Position numbers and translations under genes: made by a program
Notes under the pieces: generated by a model
Seen by the model: the letters and a program-made list of their open reading frames with translations, nothing else
The model's database searches: none
What the model was told of the DNA's origin: nothing
Shown: in pieces, positions 1-9,524 of the stretch
Layout: each line of letters starts with the position of its first letter
Numbering within the stretch: position 1 is the first letter of the stretch
Assembly: GCA_024645065.1 (NCBI GenBank)
Contig: JAHEGP010000072.1
Coordinates: 569 to 12,801, forward strand
Source of the DNA: Cellvibrionales bacterium
GTDB taxonomy: Bacteria; Pseudomonadota; Gammaproteobacteria; Pseudomonadales; JAHEGP01
Direction: 5' to 3'
Length of the DNA: 12,233 nucleotides

Positions 1-1006
1 CCAGGTAGAGTCGCAGGAAATTCACGACTTCACAGCCGGCTGCAGAGCCCACGCCCATTACGTAGGCTTGCATCGTCGCGAGTACCGGCTCGGCGCTATC
101 GATATAGTAGTCTATCCGGGTTGCCCAATAGTCGGTGGTCGACTCGGGAACCAATGCCGCGATACGCTCGGCCAGCTCATCCCTGGCAGTGGCACTATCG
201 GCAGCTGCCATGGCATAGTCTCTGTCTTTTTTCTTTCTCTTGCTGCCCCTTTTTTTCTTCTTTTGTTGCTTTTTTTTCTCACTTTTTGCTGCTGGGTCGG
301 CGGTTGTCAAGGCGTTGTCTCCACCCTGCAGGGCGAGTTCCAAGCGGCTTACCAGCTCGCCGAGTGCCTCTGAATCGGAGTCCATGTTATTGCGGGCAGC
401 GTCCAGCATCAGCTTGATAGGCGTTGCATCATTCCCCTGGGTGACGTAGTCCTCAAACACCGTGACGATGCGGTTCACCCACTCCATCCGCGGTGAGTCT
501 ATGTCGCGGGCGTTGCGGTAGTTGGCCAGATAGTTCAGCAGGCTGTCGAGCTCCCTGACCAGTACCATCCTCGGATCACGCTCCAACTCACCCCCGGTCT
601 GCAACTCCAGGAAGTAGCCTGTAAGTTTCGCAACACCAGCGCCAAAGTGGTGAAAGTCTACCGCCAGCAGTTCTGCCAGCTCACCTTCGAGCGGCGGATC
701 GGGTTCGCCACAATCATCGTAGTGAAAGATACAGGGAATAAGGCGCCGGCTATGCTCAAAACAGGTTTCAAGCTCCTTGGCGACACCGCTGGACGTAGCA
801 GCGTTGGCGGACCAGACCAGCAATACCAGGTCGGATTTCAGCAGCACCGGGTCAATTTCCTGCTGGATCACATCACCCGGACGCAACTTGCGATAATCCA
901 TCCATACATCGCAAAAATCAGAGAGGGAATTTGCCAGCTTTTCGGCCAGCGACTTGTCGTTCCAGGAGTGGCTGATAAAAACCTTGAGGCTATTGTTTTC
1001 GCTCAT
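1..1006 (-). CDS. TIR-domain protein, putative NADase-type effector (3'-partial, runs off the left edge)
   Basis: The minus strand is open from an ATG at 1006 to the window edge: 335 full codons and no stop. An AGGAG (plus 1016–1020) nine bases upstream supports this start. Residues about 6–125 read as a TIR domain: the first strand and AA loop FISHSWND (10–17), a BB-loop-like region DYRKLRPGD (37–45), the hydrophobic strand DLVLLVWS (59–66), then SSGVAKELE (72–80), which matches the usual S-x-W-[CV]-x-x-E pattern and makes E78 the candidate catalytic glutamate. Residues about 140–228 look helical. Residues 241–260 are a basic tract (12 Lys, 2 Arg). Residues about 262–335 form another region, continuing beyond the window, that I do not recognise. 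Bacterial TIR domains often cleave NAD+ or make cyclic ADP-ribose-type signals in antiphage defence; a scaffold or non-enzymatic role is also possible. The gene follows pta by 63 bases on the same strand. TIR assignment is confident; the function is inferred. Confidence 0.85.
   Translation of the reverse strand, partial: MSENNSLKVFISHSWNDKSLAEKLANSLSDFCDVWMDYRKLRPGDVIQQEIDPVLLKSDLVLLVWSANAATSSGVAKELETCFEHSRRLIPCIFHYDDCGEPDPPLEGELAELLAVDFHHFGAGVAKLTGYFLELQTGGELERDPRMVLVRELDSLLNYLANYRNARDIDSPRMEWVNRIVTVFEDYVTQGNDATPIKLMLDAARNNMDSDSEALGELVSRLELALQGGDNALTTADPAAKSEKKKQQKKKKRGSKRKKKDRDYAMAAADSATARDELAERIAALVPESTTDYWATRIDYYIDSAEPVLATMQAYVMGVGSAAGCEVVNFLRLYL
227..286 (-). other. Lysine-rich linker with long A runs inside the TIR gene
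   Basis: Residues 241–260 of the TIR protein contain 12 Lys and 2 Arg and separate the TIR/helical part from the C-terminal part. The codons give an unbroken run of eight A (plus-strand T run 270–277) and other runs of six or seven A. The run of eight ends in an in-frame A_AAA_AAG heptamer, a classic slippery sequence. A shift to the -1 frame there would meet a TAG after about 24 codons. The tract may be only a flexible or nucleic-acid-binding linker; slippage is a possibility, not something shown. Confidence 0.8.
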
Positions 1007-1015
1007 ACAGTGTCG

Positions 1016-1020
1016 CTCCT
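1016..1020 (-). promoter_or_regulatory. Ribosome binding site of the TIR gene
   Basis: AGGAG on the minus strand, nine bases before the ATG at 1006. It supports independent translation of the TIR gene and fixes the start directly ahead of the first TIR strand. Confidence 0.7.
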
Positions 1021-1069
1021 GATTTTGTAGTGACTAACCGTCGCCCTTATTGGCCTAAGGCTAACTCCG

Positions 1070-3223
1070 TTACGATTTGGCCGCATCAGCAGCCTGATTC
1101 GCCTGGATGGCGGTAAGGGCGATGGTGTAGACGATATCGTCGACCAGGGCGCCCCGGGAGAGATCGTTGACCGGCTTGCGCATACCCTGCAGCATCGGGC
1201 CGATGCTGACCAGGTTGGCACTGCGCTGCACCGCCTTGTAGGTGGTGTTGCCGGTGTTCAGGTCGGGGAAGATAAACACCGTCGCCTGGCCCGCAACCGG
1301 GCTGTCAGGGGCCTTGCTCTTGGCGACGCTCTCTATCACCGCGGCATCGTACTGCAGGGGGCCGTCTATGCTCAGGTCGGGTCGCCGCTGCTTGGCGATG
1401 CGGGTGGCCTCGCGCACTTTTTCGACATCGGAACCGGTGCCGGACGCCCCGGTTGAATAGCTGATCATCGCAACCCTGGGCTCGATGCCGAAAGCGGCGG
1501 CGGAGTTGGCGGACTGAATGGCTATATCTGCCAGTTGATTGGCGTCCGGGTCCGGGTTGATCGCGCAGTCGCCATAGACCAGCACCTGGTCGGGTAGCAG
1601 CATGAAAAAAATCGACGATACCAGGTTGGCGCCGGGAGCGGTCTTGATCAGCTGCAGGGCAGGGCGAATGGTATTGGCGGTGGTGTGCACGGCGCCGGAT
1701 ACCAGGCCGTCCACCTCATCCAGTGCCAGCATCATGGTGCCCAGTACCACGTTGTCGCGCAGTTGTTCCCGGGCCATGACTGCCTCCAGGCCCTTGTGCC
1801 TGCGCAGTGCGACCATGGGTTCAACATAGCGCTCGCGCACGGCTTTGGGGTCGATAATCTCTACCCGCTCGCCCAGCTCCACTCCCTGCTGGCGGGCAAC
1901 CCGGCGGACCTCTTCGGGGTTTCCCAGCAGCACCGGCACCGCGATCCTGCGCTCGGCGCATATTGCCGCGGCTTTCACGGTGCGGGGCTCCAGCCCCTCG
2001 GGAAGTACGATACGGCGTTCCACCGCGCTGGCCAATTCCACCAGTTGGTAGCGAAACGCCGGAGGCGATAATTTCATGGTCCTGGCTGAGCCCTGAGTCA
2101 GGCTCTCGATCCAGCTTGGCTCCATATGGTTGGCAAAGTATTCACCGACCAGTTCGATGCGTTCATAATCTTCCGGGGGAATATCGCTGTTGAAATCCTG
2201 CAGTATCTGGGCCGTTTCCCAAGTGTCAGTCGAGGTTAGCAGAATGGGCACCCGACTGGTGGTCATCGCGTTTCTGCAGAGGTCGACGATGGAGGGTTCG
2301 ATGGCTATGCCGCCGGTCAGTAAAACGCAACCAAGGGCTGTGCCGTTCAGGGCTGCCAGGCAGATGGCGGTCAACACGTCAGGCCGGTCACCGGAGGTCA
2401 CCAGCAGGGATTCGGGTTGCATCAGGTGGATCATGGTGGGAACGGAGCGCGAGCAGAATGCCACGTTCCTGATACGTCGGTTGTTGATATCGCCCTCGAA
2501 GAGAACCGTTGCCCCCAGGTGATCCCGCAGGTCTGCGACACGCGGGGCAACCAGCGCGGTATTCCAGGGTATGGCTCCCAGTTGGGGCAGGGGGCTGTCG
2601 CCCATGCTCTCCAGTTCAAGCGCACTTTTTTGCGGGGCAGGGGCGGTGTCCAGCTCCTTCAATGCCCTGGGTGCGTTGCTGCCACGATAAACCGGAGCGT
2701 CCACCTTGTTGATGATGTACCCCTTGATGCTCTCACCCCTGGCGCCGCCATATTCGTTCAGCGCCAGTTCCACTCTGTCGCGGATTTGATGCTTGGCCTT
2801 TGGGTCGGGGTGAGACACAAACACGATATCGGCCCCGAGAGCCCTGGCAATCTGGTAGTTAACCCGGGTGGCGAAGGGTTGTTCGGGTCTGGGCGCCATA
2901 CCTTCTATCACCACCAGTTCAGCGCCGACTGTGCCGCGTTTGCAGCGCGCGACGATCTGCTCCAGCAGGTCTGGAAGGCGCTGCCGCGAAATATAGTCTT
3001 CCGCCGCTTCCAGGCTGAATGGCGCGGGTGGCACCAGCGTGGTCGCATGGCGAATAATCGCGGTGGAGCGCTCCGGGCCCTCGTAGCCAGGGTCGGGTTG
3101 GGCGATGGGTTTAAAAAAGTTGACGGCGACCCCGGTGCGCTGCACCGCGAGGCAGATGCCGAGGCTGACACAGGTTACGCCGGCGCCCGGTTCGAGGGGA
3201 ATGAGCATCAGGGCTCTGGTCAT
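1070..3223 (-). CDS. pta: Phosphate acetyltransferase
   Basis: Cytoplasmic enzyme interconverting acetyl-CoA plus phosphate with acetyl phosphate plus CoA; with AckA it forms the acetate overflow/assimilation pathway. The 717 residues match the long enterobacterial form (about 714 aa). The N-terminal P-loop-like domain starts MTRALMLIPLEPGAGVT and includes FKPIAQP (37–43). A DRTGG-type middle domain (about 216–330) contains SGDRPDVL (277–284). The C-terminal catalytic PTA domain (about 388–708) has the conserved DGLVSGAVHTTANTIRPALQ (505–524), YGDCAINPDP (550–559) and SYSTGASGTGSD (588–599). An AGGA lies about five bases before the start. It follows ackA by 56 bases, the usual ackA-pta order, so co-transcription is very likely. 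The alternative, a malic enzyme fusion, is excluded by the absence of a malic domain. Confidence 0.97.
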   Translation of the reverse strand: MTRALMLIPLEPGAGVTCVSLGICLAVQRTGVAVNFFKPIAQPDPGYEGPERSTAIIRHATTLVPPAPFSLEAAEDYISRQRLPDLLEQIVARCKRGTVGAELVVIEGMAPRPEQPFATRVNYQIARALGADIVFVSHPDPKAKHQIRDRVELALNEYGGARGESIKGYIINKVDAPVYRGSNAPRALKELDTAPAPQKSALELESMGDSPLPQLGAIPWNTALVAPRVADLRDHLGATVLFEGDINNRRIRNVAFCSRSVPTMIHLMQPESLLVTSGDRPDVLTAICLAALNGTALGCVLLTGGIAIEPSIVDLCRNAMTTSRVPILLTSTDTWETAQILQDFNSDIPPEDYERIELVGEYFANHMEPSWIESLTQGSARTMKLSPPAFRYQLVELASAVERRIVLPEGLEPRTVKAAAICAERRIAVPVLLGNPEEVRRVARQQGVELGERVEIIDPKAVRERYVEPMVALRRHKGLEAVMAREQLRDNVVLGTMMLALDEVDGLVSGAVHTTANTIRPALQLIKTAPGANLVSSIFFMLLPDQVLVYGDCAINPDPDANQLADIAIQSANSAAAFGIEPRVAMISYSTGASGTGSDVEKVREATRIAKQRRPDLSIDGPLQYDAAVIESVAKSKAPDSPVAGQATVFIFPDLNTGNTTYKAVQRSANLVSIGPMLQGMRKPVNDLSRGALVDDIVYTIALTAIQANQAADAAKS

Positions 3224-3279
3224 AATGTCCTACCTGGAAAGTGTACCTTGATCATGGTCCCGATGGGCCGGGTCGGCTG

Positions 3280-4443
3280 CTAGTCCGGTTCTCGATCTTG
3301 CAGGATCGCCAGAGTCTGGTGTGCAATCATCAGTTCCTCGTCGGTTGGAATAACCCGCAGTTCTACCCTGGAGCCCGGCGCCGAAATCACACTCGCGTTG
3401 TTATCGTTGGCAGTTGCGTCGATTGTGATGCCTAACCATTTAGCTTGTTTGGCAAAGCGCGCGCGCACCGGTCGCGAGTTTTCGCCGATGCCGCCGGTAA
3501 ACACCAGGGTGTCGATACCACCCATCGTGGCGGCCAGGGCACCCACCTCGCGATTCAGTTGATGCACGAAGTAGTTGACGGCAAGGTCGGCGCTGGGCTC
3601 CGGGGATTCCAGCAGTTGGCGCATATCCGAGCCGACGCCGGACAGGCCCAGCAGCCCGCTTTGTCGATACAGCAGGTCTTCCAGGTCCTGCGCATCCATG
3701 CCCTCTGACTGCATCAGGTAAAGCAGCACGCCGGGATCGATGCGCCCACAGCGGGTGCCCATGCAGAGCCCATCCAGGGCCGAAAACCCCATCGAGGTTT
3801 CCAGCGAGCGGCCGTTCACCATGGCGCAGAGGCTGGCGCCATTGCCCAGGTGCGCCACCAGTACCTTGCCGCCGTGCACCGCGGGCAATTCCCGGGCCAG
3901 GTAGTGGGCGATGTAGGCGTAGGACAGACCGTGGAAACCGTAGCGCCTGACGCCCTGCCGGTAGAGTCGCTCGGGCAGGGCGAAGCGCTTTACCAGTTCC
4001 GGTTGCGTGGTGTGAAAGGCGGTGTCGAAACAAGCGACCGAGGGCAGGTCATTGGCGGCGCGAACGGCGTCGATACCGCTCAGGTTGTGGGGTTGGTGAA
4101 GCGGCGCGAGGGGGTTGAGTGCGCGCAGTTCAGTCAGCACCTTATCGTCTATCAGTACCGGTTTGCTGAAATTGGCGCCGCCGTGGGTTACCCTATGGCC
4201 AACACCGAGCAGGTCGCCCAGGTCGTCCTGTTCCTGTAGCCAGCCCTTGAGATGTGCAAGGGCCTCGGCATGGTTGGCTGCGGGGATCTCCCGGGATAAC
4301 TCCCCGGCATGAAACCGCCCCTGGCCGCCGATATTCTCGATCTGGCCTTTGGTTTTGAGGGACAGTTCCGATCCCCCAACCCGGTATACGGCGAACTTGA
4401 TGCTGGATGATCCGGCGTTGAGTACTAACAGGCTATCGGCCAT
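3280..4443 (-). CDS. ackA: Acetate kinase
   Basis: Converts acetate and ATP to acetyl phosphate and ADP, or the reverse for substrate-level ATP formation. At 387 residues it is slightly shorter than the usual ~400. Family signatures are intact: LVLNAGSSSIKFAVY (6–20) for phosphate/ATP binding, GHRVTHGG (82–89) with the substrate arginine R84, CFDTAFH (138–144) with catalytic D140, RYGFHGLSYAYIA (167–179) with H171, AHLGNGAS (197–204), MGTRCGRIDPG (228–238) with R231, FTGGIGENS (315–323), and PTDEELMIA (366–374) near the C-terminus. Only a weak CGGAG precedes the start. It lies upstream of pta and 124 bases after cysK; that gap contains a strong inverted repeat. Confidence 0.97.
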   Translation of the reverse strand: MADSLLVLNAGSSSIKFAVYRVGGSELSLKTKGQIENIGGQGRFHAGELSREIPAANHAEALAHLKGWLQEQDDLGDLLGVGHRVTHGGANFSKPVLIDDKVLTELRALNPLAPLHQPHNLSGIDAVRAANDLPSVACFDTAFHTTQPELVKRFALPERLYRQGVRRYGFHGLSYAYIAHYLARELPAVHGGKVLVAHLGNGASLCAMVNGRSLETSMGFSALDGLCMGTRCGRIDPGVLLYLMQSEGMDAQDLEDLLYRQSGLLGLSGVGSDMRQLLESPEPSADLAVNYFVHQLNREVGALAATMGGIDTLVFTGGIGENSRPVRARFAKQAKWLGITIDATANDNNASVISAPGSRVELRVIPTDEELMIAHQTLAILQDREPD

Positions 4444-4474
4444 GGCTCCGGGACTCGCGTGGTTATTGTGTTAG

Positions 4475-4515
4475 CCAGGGCCCCGGCCAACGTGACGGGC
4501 GCCCGATTGGCCTGG
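4475..4515. repeat. Inverted-repeat cluster in the ackA leader
   Basis: The cysK–ackA gap holds GGCCAA (4485–4490) and TTGGCC (4507–4512) as perfect arms around a perfect ten-base palindrome CGGGCGCCCG (4496–4505). Outer CCAGG (4475–4479) and CCTGG (4511–4515) arms can pair as well, in competition with part of the inner arms. The transcript toward ackA could fold strongly here. No T run follows on the minus strand, so it is not a standard intrinsic terminator. It could be an operator, an RNA structure, or a dispersed repeat unit. Confidence 0.55.
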
Positions 4516-4567
4516 GTCGATTACTGCAAAGTGTTGGCGAACTATGAAGCAGGGGGCAGCCTGCCCT

Positions 4568-5533
4568 TTACTGCACGGTTTCCGCGTCGCTCCACATGCC
4601 TTCAAAAAGTGCCGAGGACAGGTAGCGTTCCGTGAGGTCCGGCAGGATCACCACGATGTTCTTACCTTTGTGTTGCTCCTGCTGTGATACCCGATGGGCC
4701 ACAGCCATCGCCGCGCCACAGGAAATACCCGCCAGGATGCCTTCCTCGCGCATCAGGCGATGGGTCCATTCCATCGCGTCCTCGTTGCTTACCCGTTCAA
4801 CCTGATCGACCATGTCGAGGTCCAGGTTCTCCGGTATGAAGCCGGCGCCAATGCCCTGGATTTTGTGCGGGCCGTGGGTAGGCTCCTCGCCGGCCTTGGC
4901 CGCGGTGATCACGGTAGTGGATTCCGGCTCAACGGCGACCGCCGTGATCGCCTTGCCCTGGGTGCCCTTGATGTAGCGGCAGATACCCGTCAGGGTGCCA
5001 CCGGTACCGACGCCACAGACCAGCACATCGATATTGCCCTCGGTATCGCGCCAGATCTCCGGCCCGGTGGTCTGCTCGTGTATAGCCGGGTTGGCCGGGT
5101 TGGTGAACTGCTGTGGCAGGTAGTATTTCTCCGGGTCGCCAGCAGCAATTTCAGCCATCCTGGCGAGTGCCCCGGGCATACCCTTGGGGCCTTCTGTCAA
5201 CACCAGCTTGGCGCCAAGGGCCTTGAGCAGCTTGCGCCGTTCCAGGCTCATGGTGCTGGGCATGGTGAGGGTAATCGGGTAGCCGCGCGCCGCGGCGACG
5301 AAGGCCAGGGCGATGCCGGTGTTGCCGCTGGTGGCTTCCAGTATTTCCATGCCGGGTTTGAGCTCACCGCTTTTTTCGGCCGCCCAGACCATGCTGGCTC
5401 CAATCCGGCACTTGACCGAGTAGGCCGGGTTGCGGCCTTCGATTTTGGCGTAGATATTGCCGTCGCTGATGCGATTGAGCTTGACCAGTGGCGTGTTGCC
5501 GATGGATTCACTGTTGTCGTTGAAAAGTGGCAT
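4568..5533 (-). CDS. cysK: Cysteine synthase A (O-acetylserine sulfhydrylase)
   Basis: PLP-dependent enzyme making L-cysteine and acetate from O-acetyl-L-serine and sulfide, in the cytoplasm. At 321 residues it is close to E. coli CysK (323). The N-terminus IGNTPLVKLNRI (11–22) is typical. K41 in SVKCRIG is the PLP-binding lysine, TSGNTG (68–73) binds the substrate carboxylate, and GVGTGGTLTG binds the PLP phosphate. GPHKIQGIGAGFIP and EEGILAGISCGAA are also CysK-like, and the whole is nearer CysK than CysM. In the family the residue after GIS is more often Ser or Thr; here it is Cys, a mild substitution. A GGGAG about nine bases upstream serves the ATG. It is separated from rpoD by an intrinsic terminator, so it probably has its own promoter, which I could not fix. 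Confidence 0.96.
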   Translation of the reverse strand: MPLFNDNSESIGNTPLVKLNRISDGNIYAKIEGRNPAYSVKCRIGASMVWAAEKSGELKPGMEILEATSGNTGIALAFVAAARGYPITLTMPSTMSLERRKLLKALGAKLVLTEGPKGMPGALARMAEIAAGDPEKYYLPQQFTNPANPAIHEQTTGPEIWRDTEGNIDVLVCGVGTGGTLTGICRYIKGTQGKAITAVAVEPESTTVITAAKAGEEPTHGPHKIQGIGAGFIPENLDLDMVDQVERVSNEDAMEWTHRLMREEGILAGISCGAAMAVAHRVSQQEQHKGKNIVVILPDLTERYLSSALFEGMWSDAETVQ

Positions 5534-5601
5534 GCGTTGCGACTCCCTGCTTATTCTTAATTAAGGAGCCTAGCCTATTCGCAAATATTATCGATGTCCA
5601 G

Positions 5602-5629
5602 AAAGCAAAACGCCGACTCGGGGTCGGCG
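5602..5629 (-). terminator. Rho-independent terminator after rpoD
   Basis: On the minus strand CGCCGAC pairs perfectly with GTCGGCG (plus 5611–5617 and 5623–5629) across a five-base loop, followed immediately by TTTTGCTTT. It lies about 20 bases beyond the rpoD stop and marks the end of the rpsU–rpoD transcription unit before cysK. Confidence 0.85.
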
Positions 5630-5648
5630 CATGGCAGCGGCACAAGGC

Positions 5649-7460
<1,812 letters not shown>

Positions 7461-7501
7461 GGTGGCCCTTAATCAGTGCGGTGGGGAAAAATCAGCCCGG
7501 T

Positions 7502-7532
7502 AGTATAACTCACTAAAGCTATATGCTGCCAG
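7502..7532 (-). promoter_or_regulatory. Possible rpoD-proximal promoter
   Basis: In the 99-base dnaG–rpoD gap the minus strand has a near-consensus -10 TATACT (plus 7502–7507). The best -35 candidate is CTGGCA (plus 7527–7532) at a long 19-base spacing. Internal promoters ahead of rpoD are known in related operons, but the weak -35 keeps this tentative. Confidence 0.35.
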
Positions 7533-7559
7533 AATCAAATAATTAAAGGGTGAGCGGCT

Positions 7560-9416
7560 TCAGGTATAGCGATTATTTGACGCCTGGAGCGCCGCCAGGA
7601 CTTCCTTGTAGCGCAGTTTTTGCTCCGCCGACATCGAGCGCAAACGGCTGAGGTCCAGCCATTCCTGTTCCAATGCCTGGCGTTCGATGTCGCGGCGAAT
7701 TCGCTTGAGGGCCCCGGTGAACTCCTCCCGCGCCTTGTTTTCATCGTCCAGAAGGTCCTCGAAACCCAATAGCTGGGTGGCGAAGTCGTGTTTGTCGGTA
7801 TTGAGCCAGGAGCCAACCAGGGTGTGGGTGCGGGTGTCGGGCTCGCGTCGCAATAATTCCAGCATTTCCACCAGCAGCCGGGCTTCTGTGGAGTCGAGGC
7901 CCCGCAATTCATCCGGCTCGGGGGCTATTGAGGCCAGGCCGGGATATAGCAGCAGGGTAGCCAGTGCGGCCCGCAGGGGCGTTTTTTCAACCAACTGGCG
8001 CTGGGCCGGGCGCAATACCGGGCCCGGGTCTGGCTGCGAGCGGTCCGCTGCATGGGTTGCTGGCGGGGTAGGTTCAACGGCGGTAACGGGAGCCGGGGAT
8101 TCTGTGGCCATGGGCTCTTTGCGGCTGGCGATGCCCGCCATGGTCTGCCTGTCGAGACCGGTCAGGCGTGCCAGTTCCTGCATCAGCAGTTCCTTGAACA
8201 CACCGTCCGGGGCCTGCCTGATCAATGGCAGGCAAAGATTACTGAATCTGCTACGACCATCGGTCCTGCCCAGATCGATACCTGCGGACAGGCTTTCGAA
8301 CAGGAAGTCGGCGATGGGCTGGCTGGCGTCGAGTTGATGCTCGAAAGCCTCGCGACCAATTTTTCTGACCAGGCTGTCAGGATCTTCGCCCTCGTCGAGG
8401 AATAGAAAACTGGCCTGCCGGCCGTCGTTCATCAGCGCCATGGTGGTCTCGAGGGCGCGCCTCGCCGCACTGCGTCCCGCCTTGTCGCCGTCGAAACAAA
8501 AAACCACCCAGGCGGTGTGGCGAAACACGCGCTCAAGATGCGCTTTGCCAATGGCGGTGCCAAGGGTTGCGGCGGCGTAATTGATACCGTGCTGTGCCAG
8601 TGCCACGACATCCATGTAGCCCTCTACGATAACCAGCCGGGCCAGATGGCGGTTGGCCTGGCGGGCTTCATACAGACCATATAACTCGCGGCCCTTGCTG
8701 AACACCGGGGTTTCCGGCGAGTTGAGATATTTGGGGGTATCCTCCCCGAGCACCCGTCCGCCAAAGGCAATAAAGCGGCCACGAATGTCGCGTATGGGAA
8801 ACATGATACGGTCGCGAAATCGATCGTAAAAGCCTTTGTCATCCCGCTCTACCAGCATGCCGGCGTCGTAGAGCAACTTTTTCTGCGCTTCGGTTTGGGC
8901 CTGGGCCTTGAGCAGCTTGTCCCAGCCCGGTGGCGCGTAGCCGATGCCGAATTGCTTGGCGATCTGCCCGGTTAGCCCCCGGCCTTTGAGGTAGCGAACC
9001 GCACGCTGGGCCTGGCTGTGGCTGCGGAGTTGTTGCTGGTACCATTGGCTGCACTGCTGCAAAACAGTATAGATGGGCTCGCTGCGCTCGCGCCGCTGTT
9101 GATCGCGCCCGGCGTCTTCCCGCGGCACCTCGAGTCCGGCGCTGCGAGCGAGTTGCTCAACGGCCGCGGGAAAGTCGAGCCTGTCGTGTTCCATCAAGAA
9201 GCCGATCGCATTCCCCCCGGCGCCGCAACCAAAGCAGTAGTAGAATTGTTTATCCGCGTTGACCGAGAAAGAGGGCGTTTTTTCCTTGTGAAAGGGGCAC
9301 AGGCCCTTGTGATTGCGACCGGCTCGCTTCAACTCGACCCGAGCGTCCACGACTTCGACAATATCGACCCGGTTGAGAAGTTCATCGATGAAAGACTGTG
9401 GGATTTTGCCGCTCAT
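7560..9416 (-). CDS. dnaG: DNA primase
   Basis: Makes RNA primers for replication and works with the DnaB helicase. The start is taken as ATG at 9416, giving MSGKIPQSFIDELL, which matches the usual DnaG N-terminus; an in-frame TTG eight codons upstream adds no family-like residues. The zinc-binding domain (about 1–100) has C40, H43, C61 and C64 in CPFH…CFGC. The Toprim core contains IVEGYMDVVAL (263–273, E265) and FCFDGDKAGR (306–315, D309 and D311). A Pro/Ala-rich linker (about 434–470) joins the helical C-terminal helicase-interaction domain (about 475–618). The length, 618 aa, compares with 581 in E. coli; the extra residues lie largely in the linker. It sits between yqeY and rpoD, as is standard. 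Confidence 0.97.
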   Translation of the reverse strand: MSGKIPQSFIDELLNRVDIVEVVDARVELKRAGRNHKGLCPFHKEKTPSFSVNADKQFYYCFGCGAGGNAIGFLMEHDRLDFPAAVEQLARSAGLEVPREDAGRDQQRRERSEPIYTVLQQCSQWYQQQLRSHSQAQRAVRYLKGRGLTGQIAKQFGIGYAPPGWDKLLKAQAQTEAQKKLLYDAGMLVERDDKGFYDRFRDRIMFPIRDIRGRFIAFGGRVLGEDTPKYLNSPETPVFSKGRELYGLYEARQANRHLARLVIVEGYMDVVALAQHGINYAAATLGTAIGKAHLERVFRHTAWVVFCFDGDKAGRSAARRALETTMALMNDGRQASFLFLDEGEDPDSLVRKIGREAFEHQLDASQPIADFLFESLSAGIDLGRTDGRSRFSNLCLPLIRQAPDGVFKELLMQELARLTGLDRQTMAGIASRKEPMATESPAPVTAVEPTPPATHAADRSQPDPGPVLRPAQRQLVEKTPLRAALATLLLYPGLASIAPEPDELRGLDSTEARLLVEMLELLRREPDTRTHTLVGSWLNTDKHDFATQLLGFEDLLDDENKAREEFTGALKRIRRDIERQALEQEWLDLSRLRSMSAEQKLRYKEVLAALQASNNRYT

Positions 9417-9524
9417 GGGCCTAATACTATCAGGGGCCAAAGGCTCAGCCCAAACCTGGCAGCAAGGGGGAGTAGCGCCGCCGCAGGCGTCGTTGATGCG
9501 CTGAATGTCGAGTTGTGTTGGGGC

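Noticed and set aside
68..1030. Short plus-strand ORFs in the left kilobase (for example 68–373 and 647–1030)
   Set aside because: All are antisense to the TIR reading frame. The Phe/Leu-rich stretches around 227–286 that mimic a membrane segment are only the reverse of the lysine codons.
2417..3283. 288-codon plus-strand ORF opposite pta
   Set aside because: Antisense to the pta N-terminal half; no recognisable domain and a composition typical of a reverse-strand shadow.
4548..4567. Possible terminator after cysK (GGCAGG…CCTGCT stem)
   Set aside because: A six-pair stem with a G·U pair is possible, but no T run follows, so I do not call it a terminator.
5556..5565. Perfect palindrome CTTAATTAAG upstream of cysK
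   Set aside because: Ten AT-rich bases overlapping the likely promoter region; could be an operator, but chance is a sufficient explanation without comparison.
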